Below are positions 1 through 7,979 of a DNA stretch of 24,832 nt, piece by piece. Source of the DNA: BS750m-G62 sp964577175 (lineage in GTDB: Bacteria > Planctomycetota > Phycisphaerae > FEN-1346); contig CAZNYC010000057.1 of assembly GCA_964577175.1 (NCBI GenBank), forward strand, positions 1-24,832. The letters run 5' to 3'. Made by a program: the position numbers and the translations under genes. The notes below the pieces were generated by a model. It worked only from the letters and a program-made list of their open reading frames with translations, did no database searches and had not been told where the DNA came from. Position 1 is the stretch's first letter; the number at the start of each line of letters is the position of its first letter.

Positions 1-677
1 AGGTCGTAGACGTGCTGCATGGATTTCGAGCGGCCGATGATGTTGGCCGGGCGGAAACGCTCTTTGAGTTCCTCGCGCAGACGGGCCCGCTCCTCCAGGA
101 GCCGCTGCCGTTCCTCCTGCGCCTGCTGGCGGAGGCGGACGGCCCGGCTGATCATCGAGGCGATGATCCGCAGCAGCCGCACGTCCTCCTCCAGCGACAC
201 GTCGCCGGTGAAGAGGCGGTTCGCGCTCAGGGTGCCGATGGTCTCGTTCTCGAGTTTGATCGGCACGCACAGGAAGGCGACGGTGTCGCGGTCGAGGTCC
301 TTCAGGGTGCCGGTCTTGTCGAGGAACTGGGGCTCCTCGGAGACGCGCGGGACGATGGCGGGCCGGCCCTCGGCGACGACGCGTCCCGTGACACCCTCGC
401 CCAGTTGGTACCGCCCGCGTCGCTGCTCGCTGGCCGACAGGCCGTAGGCCGCCTCGATCGAGATCTCGCCCGTCTCGCGGTTCAGGAGCGTGATGGTGCC
501 GTGCATCATCCCCATGTGGCGATGCATGGCCCCGAGAGCGGGGCCGAGGACCTCGCGGAGGTCCATCGAGCGGTCGAGGATCTCGCTGAGTTCCAGCAGG
601 AGCGTGAGTTCGGTGAGTTCCCCGCCGGCGGCGGTGGCGTCGGCGACGTCGGGCACGTTGGGCTCGGTCTCGCTCAC
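1..677 (-). CDS. NifA-like sigma-54-dependent regulator, N-terminal part (partial)
   Basis: This is the first 225 codons of a gene that runs off the left edge, read on the minus strand from a GTG at 677. An AGGA ribosome binding site lies about 8 nt upstream of the GTG. Residues of roughly 18-185 form a GAF sensor domain (MHGTITLLNRETGEI, YQLGEGVTGRVV, FLCVPIKLENETIGTL). A charged helical linker follows, and then the start of an AAA+ sigma-54 activation domain, seen as FRPANIIGRSKSMQHVYDL just before the edge. GAF plus this linker is the arrangement of NifA and related NtrC-family enhancer-binding proteins. The ATPase and helix-turn-helix parts lie outside the window. Nitrogen fixation itself is not implied, because similar activators control many processes. 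It is transcribed divergently from the PEP/pyruvate-binding gene. Confidence 0.85.
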   Translation of the reverse strand, partial: MSETEPNVPDVADATAAGGELTELTLLLELSEILDRSMDLREVLGPALGAMHRHMGMMHGTITLLNRETGEISIEAAYGLSASEQRRGRYQLGEGVTGRVVAEGRPAIVPRVSEEPQFLDKTGTLKDLDRDTVAFLCVPIKLENETIGTLSANRLFTGDVSLEEDVRLLRIIASMISRAVRLRQQAQEERQRLLEERARLREELKERFRPANIIGRSKSMQHVYD

Positions 678-764
678 GGTCGTCTTCCTGCCAGGTCGCC
701 CCGTTCGGCAGCCACACCCGCCGCGGCACGTGCCGAATCGGGGCTTCGGGCTCGTCGCGTTCGC

Positions 765-793
765 ATCATACGTACAAATGAGGCGTGTGCCAA
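765..793 (-). promoter_or_regulatory. Sigma70-type promoter for the NifA-like gene
   Basis: On the minus strand a TTGGCA (-35, 793-788) is followed after 17 bp by TATGAT (-10, 770-765). This would start a leader of about 80 nt before the GTG start. It was read by eye only. Confidence 0.5.
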
Positions 794-889
794 GGCATTT
801 CCGACGCGAACGAAGGGGTTTTCGCGGAATCCTACGCAATGGTGTGGCGAGAGCGAAACGACCTGCCCGACGGGCGTCCGGCCTTCGTA

Positions 890-975
890 CCCGGCCTTTC
901 GCTTCGCTCGGGCGCGAGTCTTGACGTGCCTGCCGCCTTGCGGTCCCGGCCTTTCGCTTCGCTCAAGGCCGGGCG
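890..975 (+). repeat. Two copies of a hairpin repeat with loop TCGCTTCGCTC (family B)
   Basis: The copy at 945-973 has a perfect 9 bp stem (CCCGGCCTT with AAGGCCGGG) around the 11-nt loop TCGCTTCGCTC. The copy beginning at 890 has the same left arm and loop but a degenerate right arm. The same loop with a different compensated stem recurs at 11962-11990, and a decayed copy in the other orientation lies at 15979-16007. These lie in the 490 bp gap between the divergent genes at 677 and 1168, where I see no coding sequence. Confidence 0.7.
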
Positions 976-1019
976 TTACAGGCACGGCGCCGTATGCCGT
1001 TTGGTCGTTGCCGTCTGTC

Positions 1020-1054
1020 GTTGCCTGTTGCCTGTTGCCCGTTGCCTGTTGCCT
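1020..1054 (+). repeat. Tandem heptamer repeat, five copies of GTTGCCT
   Basis: Five consecutive 7-mers are present, and the third reads GTTGCCC. Related GTTGCCG lies just upstream. The reverse complement (AGGCAAC) recurs several times at 24698-24768 near the other end of the window. It resembles the short tandem repeats seen in intergenic DNA of some cyanobacteria. No function is visible. Confidence 0.85.
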
Positions 1055-1167
1055 GTCGTTTCCCTACCAATACCCGCCGTCGGCTGGTAAGATACCCGTG
1101 CCACGCAACGGACACACGGGCGGCGGCCGCCGGGACGGGGACCCCGCCACAGGAAGGTCAGCCGTCG

Positions 1168-3816
1168 ATGGCCCAAGTCGACAGTCATCTCAGCACGGGT
1201 CTGCCGGGCCTGGACCGCGTCTTGAAGGGCCTGATTCCCGGCGACAACATCGTCTGGCAGGTCGATTCCGTTGAGTGTTACGGCCCGTTCGTCGAGCCGT
1301 ACTGCCGATGGGCCCGCGAGTCGGGCCAGCGGCTCACGTATTTCCGCTTCGCCCGGCACGCGCCGCTCGTCTGCGAGGACACGGGGGCCACGGTCTGCGA
1401 CCTCGACCCGCAGGAAGGGTTCGAGGCGTTCATCGCCGGCATCCATCGCACCATCGAGCACAACGGCCGCGGCGGCTACTACGTCTTCGACTGCCTCTCG
1501 GACCTCGCCGCCAACTGGTATAGCGACCAGATGCTCGGCAACTTTTTCCGCCTCACGTGCCCGTACCTGTTCGACGTGGAGGCCATCGCCTACTTCGCCG
1601 TCCTTCGGAACCGGCATTCCGACCGCGCCACCGGGGCCATCGGCAACACCACGCAGATCCTCCTGGACGTCTACCGCCACGAGGACCGGCTGTACGTCCA
1701 CCCGCTGAAGGTCCAGCACCGGTACGCCCCCACGATGTACATGCTGCACGCGTGGGACGGCGAAGACTTCCGTCCGGTGACCGAGAGCGCCAAGACGAGC
1801 GAGGTGCTCACCTCTCAGCCCCGTCCGGGTCCAGACGCCCCCCGCTGGCAACTCGGGGTCTGGAACCGCACGTTCCTGGAGGCCGAGCAGATCCTGACGG
1901 CCTGCGACGGCGCCGCCGACGCGTGCACGCCCGACGCCGGCGAGGTCCGCCAGTCCCTCGCGCACCTGCTGCGGATGGCCGTCTCGCGCGACGAGCGCAT
2001 CCTCGCCCTCTGCGAGCGGTTCCTGGGACTGGAGGACGTCCTCCACATCCGCCGACGGATGGTGGGAACGGGGCTGATCGGCGGCAAATCGGTGGGCATG
2101 CTGCTCGCCCGGGCCATCCTCCGCAAAGCCGATCCCAAGTGGCACGAGCGCCTGGAACCCCACGATTCCTTCTACATCGGCAGCGACGTCTTCTACACCT
2201 TTCTCGTCGAGAACGGCATCTGGTGGGTCCGCGAGCGGCAGAAGGACCCCGCCACCTTCCTCGACGGGGCCGAGCGGGCCCGCCACCGCATGCTGACCGG
2301 CGAGTTCACGGACGAGATCGTCCAGCAGTTCCAGAACGTGCTGGATTACTACGGCCAGTCGCCGATCATCGTCCGCTCCTCCAGCCTGCTGGAGGATAAC
2401 TTCGGCAACTCCTTCGCCGGCAAGTACGAGAGCGTGTTCCTGGCCAACCAGGGCTCGCCCGAGCAGCGGATGAACGATTTCCAGGCGGCCGTCCGGGCCA
2501 TCTATGCCAGCGCCATGAGCGAGCGGGCCCTGCGATACCGCGCCCGCCGGGGCATCCTCGACCGCGACGAGCAGATGGCCCTGCTCGTCCAGCGCGTCTC
2601 CGGCGCCCTCCAGGGCGACCTCTTCTACCCCCCCATCGCGGGCGTCGGGTTCTCGTTCAACCCGTACCGGTGGAGCGAGCAGATCGACCCGGAGGCGGGA
2701 ATGATGCGCCTCGTGCTGGGCCTCGGCACCCGGGCCGTCGACCGCGCCGACGACGATTACACGCGGGTCGTGGCCCTGAACGCGCCGGACCGCCGGCCGG
2801 AGGCCGACCTGGCGGAAGTCCGCCAGTACGCCCAGCGGCAGGTCGACGCGCTGGACCTGGCGGCCAACCACCTGGCCACCCTGCCGCTGCGGGAAGTCGC
2901 CGGCCGGAGCCCCTCGCTGGCCATCGACCTCTTCGCCTCGCGCGACGAGGACATGGCCCGCCGCGCCAAGGCGAGCGGCGTGACGGACGTCTTCCCGTAC
3001 GTCCTCACGTTCGACCGGCTGTTCCACGAGACCCGCCTCGTGGAGGACGTGCGGGACCTGCTGGCGGCCCTGGAGGAGGCGTACGATTATCCCGTGGACG
3101 TGGAGTTCACGGCCAACTTTCCGTCCGGCGGCTGGGGGTACAAGATCAACGTGGTCCAGTGCCGGCCGCTCCAGGTCCAGCGGAGCGAGGCGGTGGCCGA
3201 CGCCCCCGCCGACCTCGACGCCGACGACCTCGTCCTCCAGACCCGCGGAGCGGTCATCGGACAGAGCCGCGTCACCCGCCTCGACCGCCTCATCTACGTC
3301 GTGCCGGAGGCGTACGCCACCCTGCCCGTCGGAAAGCGGTACGGCCTGGCCCGGCTGATCGGGCGGCTGGCCCACCTGGACGGCCCTGAATCAGCCCGGA
3401 CCGTCATGCTCGTCGGCCCCGGCCGATGGGGCACCACCACGCCCTCGCTGGGCGTGCCCGTCTCGTTCGCCGACATCAACGCCGTCTCGGCCCTGTGCGA
3501 GGTGGTCGCCATGGGCGAGAAGGTGGCCCCGGACGTCTCGCTCGGCACCCACTTCCTCAACGAACTCATCGAGATGGATATTCTGTACCTGGCGCTCTTC
3601 CCGAAAAAGGAAGGCAACCGCCTGAACGCCGACTTCCTCACGTCCGCCCCGAGCCGGCTGACGGACCTCTGCCCCGACGCCGCCGAATGGGCCGACGCCG
3701 TCCGCGTCATCGAACCGGCCCACGTGCCCGGCGCGGCCGGCCTGGTCCTGCACGCCGACACGCTCAAGCAGGAGGTCCTCTGCTACCTCCAGCGCGACGA
3801 GGACGAGACAGAGTAG
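1168..3816 (+). CDS. PEP/pyruvate-binding (PPDK_N-type) protein with degenerate KaiC-like N-terminal domain
   Basis: The protein is 882 aa. The ATG at 1168 is preceded by AGGAAGG, and coding-like sequence begins there even though the frame is open further upstream. Residues ~8-250 resemble the RecA/KaiC fold (STGLPGLDRVL), but the P-loop region lacks the GKT/GKS of Walker A, so this part probably does not hydrolyse ATP. From about residue 299 (VGTGLIGGKSVGM) to 670 (KINVVQCRPLQVQ) it matches the ATP-grasp PEP/pyruvate-binding domain of PEP synthase and pyruvate phosphate dikinase, including SPIIVRSSSLLEDNFG near 398. The phosphohistidine swivel domain and PEP TIM barrel are absent. Instead there is a C-terminal domain of ~200 aa containing GPGRWGTTTPSLGVPV and GTHFLNELIEMD. 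It therefore cannot be a complete PEP synthase. A signalling or phosphotransfer role is my inference. Confidence 0.85.
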   Translation: MAQVDSHLSTGLPGLDRVLKGLIPGDNIVWQVDSVECYGPFVEPYCRWARESGQRLTYFRFARHAPLVCEDTGATVCDLDPQEGFEAFIAGIHRTIEHNGRGGYYVFDCLSDLAANWYSDQMLGNFFRLTCPYLFDVEAIAYFAVLRNRHSDRATGAIGNTTQILLDVYRHEDRLYVHPLKVQHRYAPTMYMLHAWDGEDFRPVTESAKTSEVLTSQPRPGPDAPRWQLGVWNRTFLEAEQILTACDGAADACTPDAGEVRQSLAHLLRMAVSRDERILALCERFLGLEDVLHIRRRMVGTGLIGGKSVGMLLARAILRKADPKWHERLEPHDSFYIGSDVFYTFLVENGIWWVRERQKDPATFLDGAERARHRMLTGEFTDEIVQQFQNVLDYYGQSPIIVRSSSLLEDNFGNSFAGKYESVFLANQGSPEQRMNDFQAAVRAIYASAMSERALRYRARRGILDRDEQMALLVQRVSGALQGDLFYPPIAGVGFSFNPYRWSEQIDPEAGMMRLVLGLGTRAVDRADDDYTRVVALNAPDRRPEADLAEVRQYAQRQVDALDLAANHLATLPLREVAGRSPSLAIDLFASRDEDMARRAKASGVTDVFPYVLTFDRLFHETRLVEDVRDLLAALEEAYDYPVDVEFTANFPSGGWGYKINVVQCRPLQVQRSEAVADAPADLDADDLVLQTRGAVIGQSRVTRLDRLIYVVPEAYATLPVGKRYGLARLIGRLAHLDGPESARTVMLVGPGRWGTTTPSLGVPVSFADINAVSALCEVVAMGEKVAPDVSLGTHFLNELIEMDILYLALFPKKEGNRLNADFLTSAPSRLTDLCPDAAEWADAVRVIEPAHVPGAAGLVLHADTLKQEVLCYLQRDEDETE

Positions 3817-3845
3817 ACCGCGGCGCGCCGCGGCCGATCCACTGG

Positions 3846-3997
3846 GTGCCACGGCCGGCCTTGCCCGGCCGTGCGCTCCGCAGGTGTGTGGCCCGGCCGG
3901 TCTTGTCCGGCCGGGAGAGCCGGAGGGTGGCGCTCCGCACCCACACGCTCCCGCCCAGAGAACCTTCACGTGCCACGGCCGGCCTTGCCCGGCCGTG
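3846..3997 (+). repeat. Cluster of three CTTG-loop hairpins (family A)
   Basis: The units lie at 3846-3873, 3886-3915 and 3970-3997 in the gap between the convergent genes ending at 3816 and 4014. Two have the head GTGCCAC and one has GTGTGGC. Each carries a stem of about 9 bp around a loop with CTTGCC or CTTGTC. They could act as a two-sided boundary for the convergent transcripts, but no U-tract typical of an intrinsic terminator follows them. Confidence 0.75.
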
Positions 3998-4013
3998 CGC
4001 GCAAGCACCCACC

Positions 4014-5783
4014 CTACTCGCCGGCCGGCGCGATCGTCGCCAGCCAGTGCCACCGGAGCCCGTCCGGCAGTGAGACCAGGACCGTCCCGTCGGCGCACCG
4101 CCCCGTGGACCGCTCGAACGGTTCCGTGTCGCCCGGCCGCCACCACTCGATGGCGTACTGGCCGCGCTCGAAGTCCCCGATCCGCATCACGACGCCGCTG
4201 AGCGGCCCGTACGCCTCGTCGCGATGAGCAGGCGTCCGCATGAAGAACACGAGCGCCCGCTCCTTGTCGCCCACTATCCCGTCGTGATGGACGCTCGGCC
4301 CGGTGACCTTATCGAAGTACGCCTTGCGCCACGTGGAGGCGCCGAGGTCCACGTCGCGGAGGATGGCGGCCGTGGGAGGGTAGACGGACTCGAAGGCTTC
4401 CGCCTCGTGCAGGTGCCAGGCGTGCAGGTAGATCGCCCCCGCCCGATGGCCCACGAGGGACGCCCACAGGCCCGCCCGGGCCAGGCGCGCCGCATGCTCC
4501 GGCGTGCCGTAGCCCGTGACCACGTTCGGCGTCTCCTCGCCCTCGTAGAAATCGGCCAGCGGGTAGCCGTACGGACTCGGATGCCAGCCCTCCTCCTGGT
4601 CCACGCCATGCGGGGTGTTGAAGACGAAGTGCGGGTTCGGGTCCAGCCCGCGGAGGTACGCGAGGCGATCCTTCCAGTAATCGCTGCCCGTCGGTCGGAA
4701 GTGCGCGTTCTCGAACAGCGTCCATCCGAGCACGGCCGGGCTGTACGACCACCGGGCCACCTGGTACCGCAGACGCCGCTCCGTGAGCGCCTTGTGCTTG
4801 CCGTAGACGGCGTACGGGCGGGCGTCGCCCTTCAGCGTCACGGCATCGTAGTTCCACGTGACGGGCAGCACCGCCAGGCCCTTGGCCTCGCACCGCTCGA
4901 TGACACGGTCGGCCACCCACGCGTTGCCGGCGTGGTACCGGCCCACCTCGAAGCCGCGGAGCCGGGACGTCTCACCCTGCGCCTCCAGCGGCAAGTACCA
5001 CGAGTGCAGCGGCAAGCGGACGCACGTGGCCCCGGCGTCGGCGAGGGCGTCGACGGTCGCTACGTACCACTGCCACGTGGCGAAGAGGCCGGCCGGGTCC
5101 ACCCCCTCCTTCCGGTCGCAGAACCCCGCCGTGCCGTACGCCTTCTCGACCTTCCTGGTGCCGAACTGGTGCCCGTCGAGGCGGCAGCCCATCAGGAAGA
5201 CCGTCCGGCCGGAGCGGGGCTCCTGGTAGTACGTCGGGTTCGACTCGTGTCGGCGGAGGAACCCGCGGGCGGCCGCCTCCGCCTTCAGCACCTGGAACCG
5301 GACGGGGGCGGCCTCGGCCTCCCGCTCCCCCGCCGTCGCGCGGACCGTGCACGTGTACGCGCCCGGCACGGGCGGCGTGTACCGGACGCGGAACCCGCCC
5401 TCGCCCTGCGGCACGATCTGCTTCCCCGCCTCGTCGGCCCGGTACTGCCGGTACCAGAACGCGGGGACGGCGACGGGTTCGCCCCCGGGCGGTTCGAAGA
5501 CGGCCCGGACGTCGATCTCGGCCGGGTCGTCCGGGTTCTCGAACGGGCCGCCGGAAAGCACGATCGCCACTTCCGACCGCGCCAGCACCCGGCCGACGTG
5601 CGGGCGGACCGTCACCTCCGTGATCTCGAGCGGCGGGGGCGGAGGCTCGGACGCCTCGGCCTTCGCCTCCTTGCCCTCAGCCGTCGACGACGCCTCCGCC
5701 GCCTCCGACGGGGCCGGGACGCAGACGGCCGGCACCAGGTACCACAGCAGTCCTGCAACCGCAAGCGCATGGCGACAGCGCAT
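4014..5783 (-). CDS. Secreted DUF5060-type glycoside hydrolase-like protein, probable pseudo-enzyme
   Basis: The protein is 589 aa. The start is the ATG at 5783 with GAAGGGA upstream, in preference to a GTG nine codons earlier. Residues 1-28 form a signal peptide. A low-complexity E/A/K/P linker follows, and then a DUF5060 beta-sandwich at ~55-165 (ending around VRYTPPVPGAYTCTVRA). The C-terminal part resembles a clan GH-A TIM barrel (FLMGCRLDG, GATCVRLPLHSWYLPL, AVLGWTLFENAHF, GLWASLVGHRAGAIYLHAW). The usual acid/base motif W-x-L-x-N-E reads WTLFEN, with Glu358 and Asn359 in swapped order. The usual nucleophile motif GEFG reads TGYG around Tyr425. Both catalytic glutamates therefore appear missing or displaced. 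A carbohydrate-binding or otherwise non-hydrolytic role is likely but inferred. Confidence 0.8.
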   Translation of the reverse strand: MRCRHALAVAGLLWYLVPAVCVPAPSEAAEASSTAEGKEAKAEASEPPPPPLEITEVTVRPHVGRVLARSEVAIVLSGGPFENPDDPAEIDVRAVFEPPGGEPVAVPAFWYRQYRADEAGKQIVPQGEGGFRVRYTPPVPGAYTCTVRATAGEREAEAAPVRFQVLKAEAAARGFLRRHESNPTYYQEPRSGRTVFLMGCRLDGHQFGTRKVEKAYGTAGFCDRKEGVDPAGLFATWQWYVATVDALADAGATCVRLPLHSWYLPLEAQGETSRLRGFEVGRYHAGNAWVADRVIERCEAKGLAVLPVTWNYDAVTLKGDARPYAVYGKHKALTERRLRYQVARWSYSPAVLGWTLFENAHFRPTGSDYWKDRLAYLRGLDPNPHFVFNTPHGVDQEEGWHPSPYGYPLADFYEGEETPNVVTGYGTPEHAARLARAGLWASLVGHRAGAIYLHAWHLHEAEAFESVYPPTAAILRDVDLGASTWRKAYFDKVTGPSVHHDGIVGDKERALVFFMRTPAHRDEAYGPLSGVVMRIGDFERGQYAIEWWRPGDTEPFERSTGRCADGTVLVSLPDGLRWHWLATIAPAGE

Positions 5784-5840
5784 GGGATCCCTTCTCTCTG
5801 CCGATCTCACGAAACCATCGACGCCGGACAGGGCACACTC

Positions 5841-6031
5841 GTGCCACGGCCGGCCTTGTCCGGCCGGGCGCTCCGCCGCAATAAGCCAAGTGCCACGGTT
5901 TGCTTGTCAAACCGTGTTCTCCGACCGGCAGGCACGGATTGCCAAGCAATCCGTGGCACCGGCGCGATGAGCGCGGCCCGCAAGCGGGCCGGCGAACACG
6001 AGCGGCGCCGCGCAGGTCAGCCTGCCTGGAC
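5841..6031. repeat. Hairpin repeat cluster: single unit, head-out pair, and a 31-nt element shared with 7801-7831
   Basis: This is the 310 bp gap between two minus-strand genes. A family A unit lies at 5841-5868. A head-out inverted pair follows at 5890-5916 (+) and 5933-5959 (-), with stems CACGGTTTG and CACGGATTGC. The block 5971-6001 is identical to 7801-7831 on the other side of the protease gene and contains GGCCCGC-AA-GCGGGCC. A shorter hairpin around GCAGG/CCTGC follows in both copies. I see no gene here. Confidence 0.75.
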
Positions 6032-6093
6032 CGCTCGCCCGCGCCGCGGCACGGCCGGGCGTGGGACCTCCCGCGTCGGGCGCGGCCTCGATT

Positions 6094-7536
6094 CTACGGC
6101 GCGTCGCGGAACAGGACCGCCGCCGGGATCCGACGCCGCACCTCGCCCCGTCCGTGCCAGGAGACCTCCAGCCTCTCGTCGTCGGCGGCGTCGAAGTACT
6201 CGACGGCAATCGGGTGCTTGCCCTTGCGGAGCGCGATGAATCCCCGCCGACGCCGGGCCTTGTGCGTGCCGTCGTTCGCCACCACCACCCGGTCGCCGAC
6301 GAGCAGGCGGCTCCCGTCGTCGGACTCGGTGTAGAACGCGTACACGCCGTCCGCCGGCGCCTCGACGTACCCGCGGAAGACGAGGGCGAAACCGTCCTTG
6401 CCGGCCCACGGCCCCAGGTCGAACGCCTCGACGCGGTCCGTCGCCGCCGGCTCCAGATTCTCGACATCCGGCAGTTCTTCCCACGTGCCCTCGAAGGCGA
6501 GGCGCACGAGGCCGGGCTCGACGTCGGCAGCGAGTTCCGGTTTTCGCAACGGTACGGGCCGGGGGGTGACGGCCATGAGATGAAACCGGCCGTCGCGGAG
6601 CACCCGCACGGGGAGCGGCTTCCCGGCCTCCGCCTCGACCAGCGCGAGGTGATAGTCCAGGCCGCGCTGCACGTCCTCGCCGCCCAGGCGGGTGACCACG
6701 TCGCCGACGCGGATGCCCGCGGCCGCCGCCGGCGACCCCTCGCGGACCGCCGTGACCTGGGCCGGGCCGAGGCTCGCCACCTCCAGGCCGACGACGAAGC
6801 CATAGCGGTCCTCCACGGCGAGGACCTCCGGCAGCGTTTCGCGTATGCGGTCCACCGGAATGGCAAAGGCGATGTTGTCCGCCTGCAACTTCTTCGTGGT
6901 GTTCAGGCCGACCATTTCGCCCGAGACGTTCAAGAGCGGCCCGCCGCTCGAGCCCGGGTTCGTCGTCGCGTCCGTCTGGATCATGTCCGGGTAAAACGAG
7001 TACTCGCTCCGGGTGCTCCGGCCGATGGCGCTGGCGATGCCCTCGGCCACGGTCAGGCCCATGCCGAACGGGTTCCCCATGGCGACGACGCGTTCACCGA
7101 CCATGAGCCCCTGGCTGCGGCCGAGACGGATCGGCTTGAGGCGGCGCGGGGCGTCGATCTTGAGGACCGCCAGATCGCGCTGCTCGTCGGCCCCCACCAG
7201 CCGGGCGGTGTACTCGCCGCCGTCGTCGAAGCCGACGGCCGGTTTCCCCCCGTGCCGCAGGAGGTGCGCGTTGGTCAGGATGAACCCCGCCGGGTGCAGG
7301 ACCACGCCGCTGGCGTACTCGGTGTGCTTGACGCCCGGGTCCTCGGCATCCTGCCGCGTGCAACCGATGTTGACGACCGACTCCTTGCACGCCTGGTACA
7401 CCTCGACAACGGCGGTGCGGCGGAGCATCTCGTACGACGGGGCCGGCCGGGTGACCGTGTCGGACGTCGGCCCGCAGCCCCCGGCGGCGAGGGCGACAAC
7501 CAGGACGGCGACGGGAAGATGCAAACGGGAATTCAT
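6094..7536 (-). CDS. HtrA-like trypsin/PDZ serine protease lipoprotein with C-terminal PA14 domain
   Basis: The protein is 480 aa. The ATG at 7536 has AGGAG about 10 nt upstream, and the open frame further upstream is repeat sequence. A lipoprotein signal (VVALAAGGC, Cys21) suggests membrane anchoring in the cell envelope. The trypsin-like domain shows a full triad: His91 in ILTNAHLL, Asp121 in DLAVLKI and Ser197 in NPGSSGGPL. A PDZ domain follows at about 285-355 (AAAAGIRVGDVVTRLGG). The last ~130 residues look like a PA14 domain (YVEAPADGVYAFYTESDDG, GKHPIAVEYFD), a carbohydrate- or ligand-binding fold. Proteolytic quality control of envelope proteins is the family role. The PA14 fusion may tether the enzyme to glycans, which is inference. 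Confidence 0.9.
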   Translation of the reverse strand: MNSRLHLPVAVLVVALAAGGCGPTSDTVTRPAPSYEMLRRTAVVEVYQACKESVVNIGCTRQDAEDPGVKHTEYASGVVLHPAGFILTNAHLLRHGGKPAVGFDDGGEYTARLVGADEQRDLAVLKIDAPRRLKPIRLGRSQGLMVGERVVAMGNPFGMGLTVAEGIASAIGRSTRSEYSFYPDMIQTDATTNPGSSGGPLLNVSGEMVGLNTTKKLQADNIAFAIPVDRIRETLPEVLAVEDRYGFVVGLEVASLGPAQVTAVREGSPAAAAGIRVGDVVTRLGGEDVQRGLDYHLALVEAEAGKPLPVRVLRDGRFHLMAVTPRPVPLRKPELAADVEPGLVRLAFEGTWEELPDVENLEPAATDRVEAFDLGPWAGKDGFALVFRGYVEAPADGVYAFYTESDDGSRLLVGDRVVVANDGTHKARRRRGFIALRKGKHPIAVEYFDAADDERLEVSWHGRGEVRRRIPAAVLFRDAP

Positions 7537-7596
7537 GCGCGTGTGGGCTCCTACAAGGTCATCGAGCGTTCGCGGAGACCGCCGGGCGAGGCGCCC

Positions 7597-7602
7597 ATTA
7601 TA
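7597..7602 (-). promoter_or_regulatory. Probable -10 box for the protease gene
   Basis: A perfect TATAAT lies on the minus strand about 60 nt upstream of the ATG at 7536. No good -35 box is seen 16-18 bp further upstream, so the call rests on the -10 alone. Confidence 0.35.
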
Positions 7603-7684
7603 CGGCGCCGGCCGCGAACCGGAAGAGGCTTCTTCGCAAGCGGGACGCCGCGGACGGGCCTGGCCGCGCGGTTGACACCACCCC

Positions 7685-7865
7685 GTGCCACGGCCGGCCT
7701 TGTCCGGCCGTGCATTATGCGCGGCGGGCAGTCTTGCCCGCCGCGCGGTGCCCAAGACTGGGCACCGCGCGATATCGCGTCGTCGGCGCGGCGAGACGGC
7801 GCGCGGCCCGCAAGCGGGCCGGCGAACACGAACCGCGAGGCGCAGGGCGGCCTGCACGGGCCGCC
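7685..7865. repeat. Hairpin repeats between divergent genes
   Basis: A family A unit lies at 7685-7712. Two further hairpins follow at 7721-7744 (GGCGGGCA stem) and 7743-7770 (11 bp stem GCGCGGTGCCC), both with a GTCTTG-type loop, the second in reverse orientation. The second copy of the 31-nt element shared with 5971-6001 lies at 7801-7831 and is followed by a GCAGG/CCTGC hairpin. With the promoter at 7894 these fill most of the 443 bp between the protease and the next gene; no coding sequence is seen. Confidence 0.7.
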
Positions 7866-7893
7866 CCCGCACGGCGCCACGCCGCCCCGACGG

Positions 7894-7923
7894 TTGACAC
7901 CGCCCGCGCCGGCGGACTACACT
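7894..7923 (+). promoter_or_regulatory. Sigma70-type promoter for the DUF6599-like/ICMT-like gene pair
   Basis: TTGACA at 7894-7899 is separated by 18 bp from TACACT at 7918-7923, about 57 bp before the ATG at 7980. It is the best -35 match in the window. Confidence 0.6.
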
Positions 7924-7979
7924 GGCCTTCGCCGCTTTTCGGCGGCACGCCGTACTTCACCCTGTGTGGGAGAAACCCG

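Noticed and set aside
12..1274. 420-codon plus-strand open frame at the left edge
   Set aside because: The minus strand encodes a clear GAF/NifA-like protein here, and the downstream part of the frame is repeat and intergenic sequence.
976..3375. Long minus-strand open frame (799 codons) opposite the PEP/pyruvate-binding gene
   Set aside because: It is the antisense shadow of a high-GC gene; the product has no family motifs while the plus strand has clear ones.
5841..5959. CRISPR array
   Set aside because: Units are palindromic hairpins with different stems, alternate in orientation, and have no regular unique spacers; no cas genes are present.
7672..7677. TTGACA as a second promoter upstream of the DUF6599-like gene
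   Set aside because: No -10-like hexamer lies 16-18 bp downstream; that position is occupied by a hairpin repeat.
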